DNA of 34,092 bases from Azospirillaceae bacterium (GTDB lineage: Bacteria > Pseudomonadota > Alphaproteobacteria > Azospirillales > Azospirillaceae), in the NCBI GenBank assembly GCA_028281465.1, contig JANQJV010000199.1:1-34092 (forward strand), written 5' to 3'. A program made the position numbers and the translations under genes. Under the pieces are notes generated by a model. That model made no database searches and was not told the origin of the DNA. It saw only the letters and a list, made by a program, of their open reading frames with translations. This document shows, piece after piece, positions 7,963-16,818 of this stretch. Numbering within the stretch: position 1 is the first letter of the stretch; each line of letters starts with the position of its first letter.

Positions 7963-9452
7963 TGCCGCGCCTGCGCCTCCACGAGCTGCTGATGCGCACT
8001 CTTGCGTTTATGCAGGAAAATGGTCGGGTCCCGATGGGCCAAGAGGCCACGCGGCCGCCACAACATGATCAGCACCATACCGGCCCCGAATGCCAGCATG
8101 CGATATTGCTCCAACTCACGGAACCATTCTGGCAGGCCGATCAGCACCAGAGCGGCCACGACAACACCAACCTGACTGCCCATGCCGCCGAGCACGACGA
8201 TCGACAGAATGATCGCCGACTCCAGGAAGGTGAAGCTTTCCGGACTGATAAAGCCCTGACGGGTGGCGAAAAACGCGCCGGCAAAACCGCCCCACATGGC
8301 GCTGATGGAGAACGCGGCGAGTTTGATCGAGACCCGATTGATGCCGAGCGAGGCACAGGCGATATCATCTTCGCGCAACGCTTCCCAAGCCCGACCCAAG
8401 GGCATTCTGCGGATGCGAATGGTGAAAAAGTTGACGACCAGCGCCAGCACCAAAATCAGGTAGTACAAGAAGATCATGCGGTGCAGCGTGCTGAAATCCA
8501 GATCGAACATGTGGTGGAATGCCACCTCGTCGCCACGCGGCCGGCGCGTGAATTCGGCCAGACCAAAGAAACTCGGGCGCGGGATACCGGAAATACCATC
8601 CGGCCCGCCGGTAAATTGATACCAGTTCAAAAGGATGACCCGAATGATCTCACCGAACCCCAGTGTCACGATGGCGAAATAATCACCGCGCAGCCGCAGC
8701 ACCGGAAAGCCGAGCAGCAAGCCGGCCACTGCCGACAGCAGGCCGGCCAGGGGCAGGCAGAGCCAAAAACTCATGTCGAAATAGAACGCCAGCAAGGCAT
8801 AGGAATACGCACCAACGGCGTAGAACGCGACGTAACCCAAATCGAGCAAGCCGGCCAGACCGACAATGATGTTCAGCCCCCACCCAAGCATGATGTAGGT
8901 GAGGATGAGGATGCCGATGTCGAGCAGGCGACGGTCGGCGAACGGCATCAGCGGTAACAGGATGGCGAACCCGATGGCCACAGGTCCGAGCCAGAAGGTG
9001 GCGTCCTGGATATGGGCGGCGAAACGGTCCCAGCGCTGTGTGCGTTCGGTTTGCGTCAAGTGCGAGCGTTGCGCATACAGTCTGAGGCCGGCCATGATGC
9101 CGATGACGACGCAGCCAACGACGCTGATCAGTTGCAACGCCATGGTCGGAAACGGCAACAAAGCGCTGACCGGCAAGCCAATCAGCGCCCCCGCCAACAC
9201 CGGCAGCGAGAGACCCTGCCGGTTGAGCGAAAGGGCGAACCGGCCGAGCGCCACCAGAACCACGGAGACCGCGACTTCGATCAGGCGGGTTTCGATGGAG
9301 AGGCCGCCCAGGGCTTCGACCGTGCGGAATCCGACCAACGGAAGCGTGAACAGCAGCGCCACCGCCCCGCCAAGAAAACCGTCGTGCAACGCAATGGCCA
9401 TAATGGGGGGGGCCGAGACGCTCCCCCGGGATGCGGACACCTGCGCACTCAT
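7959..9452 (-). CDS. livM: Branched-chain amino-acid ABC transporter permease LivM
   Basis: LivM forms the membrane channel with LivH. The product has 497 residues from the ATG at 9452. Residues about 170-470 are the conserved permease domain, with GLNIIVGLAGLLDLGYVAFYAVGAY, LRLRGDYFAIVTLGFGEIIR and the EAA-like cytoplasmic loop GRAWEALREDDIACASLGIN (only short motifs cited). The N-terminal 160 residues add extra helices, as in other long proteobacterial LivM proteins; E. coli LivM is about 425. I chose 9452 because GAGAAGG lies 9 bases upstream; the alternative start at 9494 would overlap livH by 38 bases. It ends with a 4-base overlap into livG. Confidence 0.9.
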   Translation of the reverse strand: MSAQVSASRGSVSAPPIMAIALHDGFLGGAVALLFTLPLVGFRTVEALGGLSIETRLIEVAVSVVLVALGRFALSLNRQGLSLPVLAGALIGLPVSALLPFPTMALQLISVVGCVVIGIMAGLRLYAQRSHLTQTERTQRWDRFAAHIQDATFWLGPVAIGFAILLPLMPFADRRLLDIGILILTYIMLGWGLNIIVGLAGLLDLGYVAFYAVGAYSYALLAFYFDMSFWLCLPLAGLLSAVAGLLLGFPVLRLRGDYFAIVTLGFGEIIRVILLNWYQFTGGPDGISGIPRPSFFGLAEFTRRPRGDEVAFHHMFDLDFSTLHRMIFLYYLILVLALVVNFFTIRIRRMPLGRAWEALREDDIACASLGINRVSIKLAAFSISAMWGGFAGAFFATRQGFISPESFTFLESAIILSIVVLGGMGSQVGVVVAALVLIGLPEWFRELEQYRMLAFGAGMVLIMLWRPRGLLAHRDPTIFLHKRKSAHQQLVEAQARQ

Positions 9453-9456
9453 CGGC

Positions 9457-10374
9457 TTAGACCTTCTCGATTTCCGGTCGACCGAACAACCCACTTGGCC
9501 GGAAGATCAGCACCAGAACGAGGATGGAGAACGCCGCGACGTCCTTGTATTCGATGGTGAAATAAGCCGACCAGAACGCTTCGATCAATCCGATCAGAAG
9601 GCCGCCCAGCATGGCGCCGGGGAGTGAGCCGATCCCTCCCAGCACGGCGGCGGTGAAGGCTTTGATGCCGGCCAGGAAGCCGATATAGAAATCGACCACC
9701 CCGTAATACATGGTGGTCATGACGCCAGCCACCCCTGCCAGGGCCGCCCCCATCACGAAGGTGAGGGAGATCGTGCGGTCGACGTCGACCCCAAGCAAAC
9801 CAGCCATAACCTTGTCCTGCTCGCAGGCGCGCTGGCATCGCCCCAGTTCCGTCGTGGTGATCAACCGCCAGAACGCCACCATCAGGAACAACGTCAAGCA
9901 GATGATGATGATCTTCAGGTAGCTCACGTTGACGGCGAAACCGTCGGCACGTTCCATGATCACGAAGCCGCCCTCGATCACCGGCTGGATCGGTTTGACT
10001 CGGGCGCCTTGCACGAGCTGCACATAGTTCTGCAGGAAAATCGACATGCCGATCGCCGAGATCAGCGCAGCGAGGCGGAAGGACGCGCGCACCGGGCGGT
10101 AGGCCACGCGCTCAATGGTCCAGCCGTAGACACTGGTGAAGATCATGGCCATGGCCAGCACCACCAACACTGCCAGCGGGACCCAGGTGATCCCCAGGAG
10201 TCCCAGAATGGTGAAGCTGATCACAGCAACGAAGGCACCGATCATGTAAATCTCGCCGTGGGCGAAATTGATCATGCCGATGATTCCGTAAACCATGGTG
10301 TAACCAATCGCTATAAGGCCATAGATTGCCCCGAGCGTGAGACCATTAATGAGCTGGTCGACGAAGTATTCCAT
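9457..10374 (-). CDS. livH: Branched-chain amino-acid ABC transporter permease LivH
   Basis: This is the first gene of the liv cluster and the partner permease of LivM. The product has 305 residues, the usual LivH length, with about eight membrane helices. Characteristic motifs are LINGLTLGAIYGLIAIGYTM at the N-terminus, GMINFAHGEIYMIGA, the cytoplasmic ELGRCQRACEQDKVMAGLLG loop that contacts the ATPase, and AAVLGGIGSLPGAMLGG near the end. The ATG at 10374 has only a weak Shine-Dalgarno sequence. The upstream 590 bases must contain the operon promoter. Its stop overlaps the ribosome-binding region of livM. Confidence 0.92.
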   Translation of the reverse strand: MEYFVDQLINGLTLGAIYGLIAIGYTMVYGIIGMINFAHGEIYMIGAFVAVISFTILGLLGITWVPLAVLVVLAMAMIFTSVYGWTIERVAYRPVRASFRLAALISAIGMSIFLQNYVQLVQGARVKPIQPVIEGGFVIMERADGFAVNVSYLKIIIICLTLFLMVAFWRLITTTELGRCQRACEQDKVMAGLLGVDVDRTISLTFVMGAALAGVAGVMTTMYYGVVDFYIGFLAGIKAFTAAVLGGIGSLPGAMLGGLLIGLIEAFWSAYFTIEYKDVAAFSILVLVLIFRPSGLFGRPEIEKV

Positions 10375-10446
10375 TCCAAGCCTGTTCGCGGGAGGTCGGA
10401 CAAACCACCGGCGTCCATGCGCTGAGATAGCGCAAACACGTCAGTT

Positions 10447-10499
10447 GCCCGATAAAGGACGTTCGGGCGATAAGCGGCGGGACCACCCTTCCGGGGTGG
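10447..10499 (-). promoter_or_regulatory. Two adjacent hairpins in the livH upstream region
   Basis: GCCCGA at 10447-10452 pairs with TCGGGC at 10463-10468, and CCACCC at 10483-10488 pairs with GGGTGG at 10494-10499. They lie 70-130 bases upstream of the livH start. They could form a leader structure acting as attenuator or operator for the transporter genes, or be unrelated small palindromes. No T run follows either hairpin, so a simple terminator is unlikely. Confidence 0.3.
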
Positions 10500-10722
10500 C
10501 GGCAGGACGCTAGCTCGGAAACACGATTCCTTTAGTTAGCTTATTGAGCGTAGCCGAAACGCCCTCTGCGAGCAAGGATTTAACCAAGCCGAATGGTCGC
10601 ATCACACACTGCTGCCAGCCGATCGGCAGCACAACGAACCGCCACCTCGGTCGCGCAGATCGATCAAACCGACCCGAACGGCTCGTTTGATCCGGTGTCC
10701 GAGAGTCCGCCGAGATTGACTA

Positions 10723-10749
10723 TTCTGGAGGCGGCTCTTCTGGAGGCGG
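10723..10749. repeat. Two-copy 15-base tandem repeat
   Basis: TTCTGGAGGCGG occurs at 10723-10734 and 10738-10749, separated by CTC. The AGGAGG-like cores recall a duplicated Shine-Dalgarno sequence, but the open frame that follows on the plus strand is short and unconvincing. Confidence 0.5.
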
Positions 10750-10964
10750 GGTGGCATTGGTGTGGGGATTGTTAGGACCGCCGGTCGCAGCAAGGGGCTG
10801 CGAGCAAAGGTGCCCCCAGCCATCGGCCGGCCCATGGCTCCGACAACCAGCGCGTCCGCATGCTGCGCCGTTGCTTGTCGGGGCGACGAGGCCGCACACC
10901 ACAGCCGCCGAAGGATCGCGCTCCCCGCGCAATCGCCCCGAACCGACCAAGTTGGCGTGCCGGA

Positions 10965-12353
10965 TCAGAGATCTGACGGCACGGCGACGCTGCTGGCAGC
11001 CAATTGCTCAGCAAGGCTGTGTTTGAGGCGCTCAAGCCCCTCGACACTGCTGGATTCCGCCCGGGCGACCAGAACATCCTGGGTGTTCGATGCACGCAAC
11101 AACCACCAGCCGTCCGGCGATAAGACACGAACCCCATCGATATCAACGACCTGGAGTTTCGGGTCATCCGCCACGCGGGCCCGCACTTCCTCGACCACGG
11201 CGAATTTGCGTGCCTCATCGGTCTGGAGGCGAATCTCTGGTGTGTTGAACACAACTGGCAAACGCTCCCGAAGCGCTGCCAGAGGAATGCCGGATCGAGC
11301 CACCAGGTCGATCAGCCGCACAGCGCCATACAACGCGTCGTCGAAGCCATACCAGCGGTCATTGAAAAAGATGTGGCCGCTCATCTCGCCGGCGAGGGGC
11401 GCCCCGGTCTCGGCCATCTTGGCTTTCAGCAGCGAATGCCCCGTCTTCCACATCAGTGGTGTACCGCCCAGGCGCGTAACCTCGTCGAACAGAGTCTGAC
11501 TCGCCTTGACGTCGGCGATCACCGTGGCCCCCGGCCGGTCCGCCAAGACCTCGCCGGCAAAGATGGCGACCAACTGGTCACCCCAAACAATCCGGCCAGT
11601 CCCGTCCACAGCACCGATGCGGTCACCATCGCCATCGAATGCGACACCGAGGTCGCATCCGTTCTCGCGGACCACCCGTTGCAAGTCGACAAGATTCTCG
11701 GGTACCGTCGGATCAGGGTGGTGATGGGGGAACCGACCATCAACCGCATCGTAGAGCAGGACATGCCGCCCCGGAAGGGCTGCGGTCAACCGTCCGAGAA
11801 CGGCGGCGGTGGCCCCATTTCCAGCATCCCAAGCAACGGTCAGGCCAATGCCCCCCAGGTAATCCTGCTGCAAGCGCTCGATATAGGCCGACGACACATC
11901 CACCTGGCGCACCGACCCCGTGCCGTGCTCCCAGTCGCCCTGTGCCGCCAGGCGACCGAGGGTCTGAATATCGCGGCCGTAGAACGGTCCGCTGTTCAGC
12001 ACCATCTTCACGCCATTGTAGTCGGGCGGGTTGTGCGAACCGGTGACGATGACGCCAGCGTCGGCATGGCGATACTTGACGGCGAAATACACCATCGGCG
12101 TCGGCCCTAGGCCATGCCGTTCGACATGGATGCCCGCCGAGACCAAGCCGTCCACCAGAGCCTGCTCGAGAACCGGCGAACTCAGGCGACCGTCGTAGCC
12201 GACACAGACTCGATAGCCGTTGCGCCGACGCACGACGGTGCCGAAGGCCGCACCGACGGCACGATAATCTGCCTCGGTCAACGTTTCCCCGACAATGCCG
12301 CGGATGTCGTATTCCCGCAAAATCGAGGCATGGAAGACGTGCTGGCGCGTCAT
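10965..12353 (-). CDS. Phosphomannomutase/phosphoglucomutase
   Basis: This enzyme of the alpha-D-phosphohexomutase family interconverts hexose-6-phosphate and hexose-1-phosphate (mannose and/or glucose), feeding sugar-nucleotide synthesis. The 462-residue product contains all four active-site loops: TGSHNPP with the phosphoserine S106, the metal-binding DGDGDR (D240, D242, D244), the sugar-binding GEMSGH (322-327), and the phosphate-binding RASNT (420-424). The GEMSGH form fits AlgC/ManB-type dual-specificity enzymes, but specificity cannot be fixed by sequence alone. After RASNT the usual QP or EP is QD, a minor oddity. I chose the ATG at 12353, where homology begins (REYDIRG); AGGTG lies 6 bases upstream. 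It starts 7 bases past the ugd stop, so the two are co-transcribed. Confidence 0.9.
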   Translation of the reverse strand: MTRQHVFHASILREYDIRGIVGETLTEADYRAVGAAFGTVVRRRNGYRVCVGYDGRLSSPVLEQALVDGLVSAGIHVERHGLGPTPMVYFAVKYRHADAGVIVTGSHNPPDYNGVKMVLNSGPFYGRDIQTLGRLAAQGDWEHGTGSVRQVDVSSAYIERLQQDYLGGIGLTVAWDAGNGATAAVLGRLTAALPGRHVLLYDAVDGRFPHHHPDPTVPENLVDLQRVVRENGCDLGVAFDGDGDRIGAVDGTGRIVWGDQLVAIFAGEVLADRPGATVIADVKASQTLFDEVTRLGGTPLMWKTGHSLLKAKMAETGAPLAGEMSGHIFFNDRWYGFDDALYGAVRLIDLVARSGIPLAALRERLPVVFNTPEIRLQTDEARKFAVVEEVRARVADDPKLQVVDIDGVRVLSPDGWWLLRASNTQDVLVARAESSSVEGLERLKHSLAEQLAASSVAVPSDL

Positions 12354-12360
12354 GGCACAC

Positions 12361-13692
12361 CTAGTCTTGTTCTGGCGTGGCGACGCCGGCCGGCCGGCCA
12401 ATGGATGTGTACCGGAACCCGGCGGTTGCCATCTCCGGCGGTTTGTAAATGTTGCGCAAATCAACCATCACCGGAACCCGCAGCAGCGACTTCACTCGCT
12501 TCAAGTCGAGGGCCCGGAATTCGTTCCATTCCGTCATGATCGCCACCGCATCGGCCCCATCCAGGGGTTCATAGGCGTTCTGGCACCAGGTTACGCCTTG
12601 CAGCAACCGAGCGGCTTCGGCCATGCCGGCCGGATCGTAGGCTCGTACCTGGGCACCTCCGGCCTGTAGCGCGGGAATCACCTCCAGTGCCGGACTTTCG
12701 CGCATGTCGTCGGTGTTCGGCTTGAAGGTCACCCCGAGGATCGCGATCGTCTTGCCATCGACCGACCCGCCGCAGGCCGAGACGATTCGCTCGGCCATGC
12801 TTTGCTTGCGCAGCCGGTTGACGTCGACCACCGTCTCGACAATGCGCATGGGGGCTCCCGCGTCCTGCGCCGTCCGCACCAACGCCAAGGTATCCTTCGG
12901 GAAACAGGACCCACCATAGCCGGGCCCGGCGTGCAGGAATTTGCGCCCGATGCGACCATCCAGACCGATACCACGGGCCACGTCGTGCACATTGGCGTTG
13001 ACCTGTTCACATAGGTCGGCGATCTCATTAATGAATGTAATCTTCGTGGCCAGAAAGGAATTGGCGGCGTATTTGATCAGTTCAGCGGTTTCCAGGGTGG
13101 TCACGACCACGGGCGTTTCGATCAGGTACAACGGGCGGTAAAGCTGACCCATCATCGCGCGGGCCCGCTCCGACTCCGTGCCGATGACAACCCGATCCGG
13201 ACGCATGAAGTCGCTGATGGCCGAGCCTTCCCTCAGGAATTCGGGATTGGAACAGACGTCGAAATCGGCATCCGGACGAATGCCGCGGATGATGCGTTCG
13301 ACTTCCCGACCGGTGCCGACCGGCACGGTGGATTTGGTCACGACCACGGTATAGCCATCAAAACCGCGGGCGATTTCCTCGGCGGCGCGGTACACGTAGC
13401 TCAAATCGGCGTGCCCGTCGCCCCGGCGGCTGGGCGTGCCGACGGCAATGAACACCGCATCCGCATCGCGCACCGCACTATTCAGGTCTCCGGTGAACGA
13501 CAACCGTTCCGCACGGACGTTCTTTGAGACCAGGTCCTCCAGACCGGGCTCGTAGATCGGGATTTCGCCGCGCCGCAGGCGGGCAATCTTGGCCTCATCC
13601 TTATCGACACAGACCGTCGTGACCCCGAACTCGGAAAAGCAGGCGCCGGATACCAATCCGACATAGCCCGTTCCAACCATGCAGATCCGCAT
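12361..13692 (-). CDS. ugd: UDP-glucose 6-dehydrogenase
   Basis: The enzyme oxidises UDP-glucose twice, with NAD+, to UDP-glucuronate for capsule, exopolysaccharide or lipid A modification. The product has 443 residues. The Rossmann NAD site GTGYVGL is at residues 8-14, STVPVGT at 121-127, the substrate loop with EFLREGSAI at 151-159, and the catalytic cysteine C263 in [10 protein letters not shown]. Two ATGs lie six bases apart; AGGGGG sits six bases before the second (13692) and touches the first, so 13692 is preferred. The gene lies between galU, which makes its substrate, and the phosphohexomutase, all on one strand. Confidence 0.93.
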   Translation of the reverse strand: MRICMVGTGYVGLVSGACFSEFGVTTVCVDKDEAKIARLRRGEIPIYEPGLEDLVSKNVRAERLSFTGDLNSAVRDADAVFIAVGTPSRRGDGHADLSYVYRAAEEIARGFDGYTVVVTKSTVPVGTGREVERIIRGIRPDADFDVCSNPEFLREGSAISDFMRPDRVVIGTESERARAMMGQLYRPLYLIETPVVVTTLETAELIKYAANSFLATKITFINEIADLCEQVNANVHDVARGIGLDGRIGRKFLHAGPGYGGSCFPKDTLALVRTAQDAGAPMRIVETVVDVNRLRKQSMAERIVSACGGSVDGKTIAILGVTFKPNTDDMRESPALEVIPALQAGGAQVRAYDPAGMAEAARLLQGVTWCQNAYEPLDGADAVAIMTEWNEFRALDLKRVKSLLRVPVMVDLRNIYKPPEMATAGFRYTSIGRPAGVATPEQD

Positions 13693-13722
13693 TGTCATCC
13701 CCCTGCCCGCCGTTTCCGCGGA

Positions 13723-14607
13723 TTACTGCCCGCACGCGCGCCCGTATTGCCGCAAAAGCGTGCGCATATTGTCGGCCATGTCGGTGCGGGTTAGGGCGTG
13801 GGCGATCGAAGCCTCCAGGAATCCGATTTTACTGCCGCAGTCGAACCGTCGACCGTCAAATCGAAATCCGTGGAAAGGCTGCAAGCCGATGAGCTGCGCC
13901 ATGGCATCGGTGAGCTGAATTTCGCCACCGGCACCCGGCCTGTGCCGCTCAAGATGTTTGAAGATATCCGGTTGCAGAATGTAGCGCCCGATGATGGCCA
14001 GAGTCGACGGAGCCTGGTCCGGGTTGGGTTTTTCAACCACTCCGGCGACGACGACGCTCCGGCCCTGATCCTGCGCAACATCAACGATGCCGTAGCGTTT
14101 CACCTGATCCCGCGGCACGTCAACCACAGCGACCATGTTGCCACCCACCTGCGCGTAGTGGGCAACCATCTGCTTCAGACAGGGTGTGTCGGAGAGGATA
14201 AAATCGTCCGGGAGGATAACGGCGAAAGGATCATCGCCGATCATCTCGCGGGCACACCAAACCGCGTGCCCAAGACCCAACGGCATGGTTTGGCGCGTGT
14301 AGAACAACCGTCCGGGTTCAATCTCGGTGTTGCGCGCCGCATCCAACGCTTCCAGATTGTGCCGAACCTCAAGGGTCTTGTTCAGCTCCATATCCGTGTC
14401 GAAGTGATCCTCGATGGCGCGCTTGCCGCGACCGGTGACGAAGACCATGTCCTCGATGCCGGCAGCCCGGGCTTCCTCCACCGCATGCTGGAGCAATGGC
14501 TTATCAACCAGCGGCAACATTTCTTTCGGAATGGCCTTGGTTGCGGGCAAGAAGCGCGTGCCGAGCCCGGCGACGGGAAAGATGGCTTTGCGAATCGGCT
14601 TGTTCAT
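13723..14607 (-). CDS. galU: UTP-glucose-1-phosphate uridylyltransferase
   Basis: GalU makes UDP-glucose from glucose-1-phosphate and UTP. The 294-residue product has the nucleotide-binding opening FPVAGLGTRFLPATKAIPKE (residues 10-29), the sugar-binding VDKPLLQHAVEEA, a GHAVWCAR motif, and the LPDD metal/nucleotide region around ILPDDFIL. I chose the ATG at 14607, as homology starts right after it; upstream starts add about 56 residues unlike the family and overlap the J-domain gene. The Shine-Dalgarno sequence is weak. Thirty bases separate it from ugd, giving the order galU-ugd-mutase in transcription. It lies directly downstream of the two VWA/J-domain modules on the same strand. Confidence 0.92.
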   Translation of the reverse strand: MNKPIRKAIFPVAGLGTRFLPATKAIPKEMLPLVDKPLLQHAVEEARAAGIEDMVFVTGRGKRAIEDHFDTDMELNKTLEVRHNLEALDAARNTEIEPGRLFYTRQTMPLGLGHAVWCAREMIGDDPFAVILPDDFILSDTPCLKQMVAHYAQVGGNMVAVVDVPRDQVKRYGIVDVAQDQGRSVVVAGVVEKPNPDQAPSTLAIIGRYILQPDIFKHLERHRPGAGGEIQLTDAMAQLIGLQPFHGFRFDGRRFDCGSKIGFLEASIAHALTRTDMADNMRTLLRQYGRACGQ

Positions 14608-14713
14608 TCCGGGTTTGAAACTCTTGAAATCGGATAACCGATCCAACGGCATGGCGTGGACCGCTCGACACACCCGCGCTGCCCATCGGTCCGAGGCCAG
14701 CGCATCCACCATC

Positions 14714-15532
14714 TTACTGCAACAACCGGTCGCGCGCTTGGTTGATTTTCGCCGCCAAATAGGTTGAGCCGCCATGATCCGGATGAACCCGCTGCATGAG
14801 GCGGTGGTGGGCTTCCTTCACGGCCCGGGTCGACGCATCGGGTGTCACGTCCAAGATCAAACAGGCTTCGTCGAAGGACATGGACTCTGCCAGCGCCCCA
14901 TTGCCGGAGCGTGCCGACGCCCGTGCCGCTGCGGCCTGCTCCTTCTCCCAGGCATCGGGAAATGTGCGGCGCAGCCAGGTTTCCAAGAGCTGCGCCGATT
15001 GTTGATCGGCCCGCTCGCACTCGCGTTGCAGACTCAACCCCTCATCAAACGACAAGGCCTTGAGTGGCTTGCCGCGCAACGGCCCTCGCAGGATGCGACC
15101 GCTCAGACTTCCCGAGTTGATATCCAGCTTCATAGTCAGGTAGCGGGTCTCGACCCGCGAAATCTGCTTGCGGCGCGGTTTCGGCGTCACCCATCGAATC
15201 AACCACTCAAAGCTGGGCAAACGAAGGCTGGGTGCCTTGCCGCCCAGATAGGAAGGAATCGATGGTTGCGATTTCAGTACCTTGTCTTCTTGCGCGACCA
15301 CGATGCGCACAAGCACAACCGTTCCGGCCACCAGCGACATGCCGACGAAGGCGACGATCGAAAGAAAGAGATGGCCAAGCTCGTACAGGAAGTCGCCGAA
15401 AAATACGGCGACCCCAAACAGGAAAATGGCGAAGGCGTCCGTCACGACCGCTGGTTTGGCGAGGACGATACCTCGAACCAGCACCGCCGCAGCTATGACG
15501 AAGACCACACCGAGAATGATGGCCGGCAGCAT
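14714..15532 (-). CDS. Membrane-anchored Tim14/Pam18-like J-domain protein (module A)
   Basis: J domains stimulate the ATPase of Hsp70 (DnaK). This 272-residue protein has N-terminal hydrophobic helices (about residues 3-24, 30-50 and 57-78), a basic linker, a middle region (about 130-200), an Ala/Arg-rich hinge, and a C-terminal J domain (about 217-272) with the catalytic HPD at 250-252. The C-terminal J domain, HPDHGGS and LAAKINQARD strongly recall mitochondrial Tim14/Pam18 (HPDKGGS...AKINEAKD); Tim14-like proteins are known in alphaproteobacteria. The middle region, with MKLDINSGSLSG and QSAQLLETWL, is shared with the paralogue at 16819-17538 and I cannot name it. It begins 21 bases after the VWA gene, so they form one unit. 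The Shine-Dalgarno sequence is weak. The J domain is secure; its client is unknown. Confidence 0.85.
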   Translation of the reverse strand: MLPAIILGVVFVIAAAVLVRGIVLAKPAVVTDAFAIFLFGVAVFFGDFLYELGHLFLSIVAFVGMSLVAGTVVLVRIVVAQEDKVLKSQPSIPSYLGGKAPSLRLPSFEWLIRWVTPKPRRKQISRVETRYLTMKLDINSGSLSGRILRGPLRGKPLKALSFDEGLSLQRECERADQQSAQLLETWLRRTFPDAWEKEQAAAARASARSGNGALAESMSFDEACLILDVTPDASTRAVKEAHHRLMQRVHPDHGGSTYLAAKINQARDRLLQ

Positions 15533-15553
15533 TCGGACACGACCGTTTCGGCC

Positions 15554-16453
15554 TCAACACGCCGTCTGAGCGAGGTCTACCTGGTGGGTCAGCAGCCGCA
15601 GCACGCCATCGCCACGGGTACGGCTCAAGTCGCGTAACGCGCGACGGCCACCGGATGCGTAAACCGCCACCGCATTCAGCAACTCACGCAATTGGTCCGG
15701 GCTGGCCGCGTTAAAGGCCGCATAGGCACCGCCGCTGTGGCGCGCGATATCCTGATAGATGCCGCGTACCGTCTCGTCGGTGCCTTCCTGGAACATGAAG
15801 ATCGGCACCCCAAGCAGACCGGCCTCACCCGCCAAGCGGAACAACTGTTCGCGGTTCTCCTCGACGCTGTCGCCGACGTAAACCAGTGCGCTGATCCGCG
15901 CCTCCCGGTGTTCGCGCAAGGCGTGTTTCAACACCCGCCGAATCTGGGTTTCACCGGCCAGGCACTCAACCGCACGCATCCACTTGACGATTTCCTCCGG
16001 ATGGTTGGCCCAGGCACTCGGCGTGAACTCGCACAAGCCTCGGAAATACACAAGCTGAACCTCCAGTCCGCCAAAACTCGACGCACTGTTGAACATTTCC
16101 GCCTGGGTTTCGATCGCCCGCCGCCATGTTGCCTGGCGGCTGGCGGTGGCATCCATGCCGAAAATCAGTCGGCCGGTACCAAGGGACGGCATGCGGCTTT
16201 GCATGGCGCTGAGAAAAGTGTCAACCGACGGCCGGGAGGCGACGGCACGTTCACCAGCAGCAAAGAAACCGAACCGGCTGAGCGCCGTTCGGGTCGGCTC
16301 GGCTGCCACGTCCAGTCGGGCCGGCAGCCCAGCGACATCCGTCGCACGCCACTGCGCACCTGCGAATAGGGATTGCACGCCCTCGGCAACATCCTGCCAC
16401 AACGCACTGATGGGGGTGGCCGTCTCCTTCACGGTCCAGCTCTTTTTCTGCAT
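15554..16453 (-). CDS. VWA-domain protein with intact MIDAS (module A)
   Basis: VWA domains bind partner proteins through a divalent metal (MIDAS). This 299-residue protein has no signal peptide or membrane helix, so it is probably cytoplasmic. All MIDAS parts are visible: D101-A-T-A-S105 in FGMDATASRQ, T169 in GETQI, and D195 in YVGDSVEE. Residues 1-75 form an extra N-terminal region absent from the paralogue at 17865-18590; the rest aligns with that protein throughout, including GGLEVQLVYFRG and ISALVYVGD. I chose the ATG at 16453, which has GAGG 9 bases upstream; starting at 16816 would add 121 poorly protein-like residues. It is translated just ahead of the J-domain gene. Role unknown; a metal-dependent adaptor presenting clients or partners to the J protein is inference. 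Confidence 0.8.
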   Translation of the reverse strand: MQKKSWTVKETATPISALWQDVAEGVQSLFAGAQWRATDVAGLPARLDVAAEPTRTALSRFGFFAAGERAVASRPSVDTFLSAMQSRMPSLGTGRLIFGMDATASRQATWRRAIETQAEMFNSASSFGGLEVQLVYFRGLCEFTPSAWANHPEEIVKWMRAVECLAGETQIRRVLKHALREHREARISALVYVGDSVEENREQLFRLAGEAGLLGVPIFMFQEGTDETVRGIYQDIARHSGGAYAAFNAASPDQLRELLNAVAVYASGGRRALRDLSRTRGDGVLRLLTHQVDLAQTAC

Positions 16454-16818
16454 TGGTCCAGTCCTCGGATTCTTGTTGTGCGTTTTTTTTCCTGCGGTCG
16501 TTGGGGTCACCACGGGTGGGAGGCCGCAGATTGGTGCAACACCGAGAGTGCTGCTGCGAAGCGTGCACAGTAGCCGGTTTGGCCACAGTGCCCGCGTGGC
16601 ATTTCGCCGCGATTCCCCGACCGTCTGCAAGAGAAAAAAACCGAAGTATTTTGCTTGTTCATCTAATGATCCGGCCGACCAGCGGCCCACGATGGGAAGT
16701 CCTTTCTTTAATTGGGGCTTTCTTGCCGGAACACCATCGCTGATCGATGGGTTGCGACCCATCACCACAACAACGGACGCCACACCTGGCACGCGGACAG
16801 CGGTCCTTCCGCCCAAAG
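16454..16818. other. 365-base gap between the two VWA/J modules
   Basis: An open frame on the minus strand continues upstream from the VWA gene, but its translation (many Arg, Ser and Thr, no family pattern) looks non-coding. The region is locally AT-richer than its surroundings, with T runs around 16484-16492 and A runs around 16633-16640. That fits a promoter for module A. A small hairpin GGCCG-ACCAG-CGGCC lies at 16673-16687. No gene supported. Confidence 0.45.

Larger units (their letters stand above)
10375..10964. other. 590-base intergenic region, promoter side of the liv operon
   Basis: No convincing gene: open frames on both strands are short, rich in Arg, Pro, Ala and Cys, and resemble no family I know. 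The right half is the downstream flank of the phosphohexomutase gene. The liv promoter should lie in the left half. Two hairpins (10447-10499) and a short tandem repeat (10723-10749) are listed separately. No tRNA fold is seen. Confidence 0.5.

Noticed and set aside
6805-8957. Long plus-strand open frames (about 320-330 codons) opposite livF, livG and livM
   Set aside because: They are antisense to transporter genes with complete motifs; His/Gln/Asp-rich composition is typical of the complementary strand of GC-rich genes.
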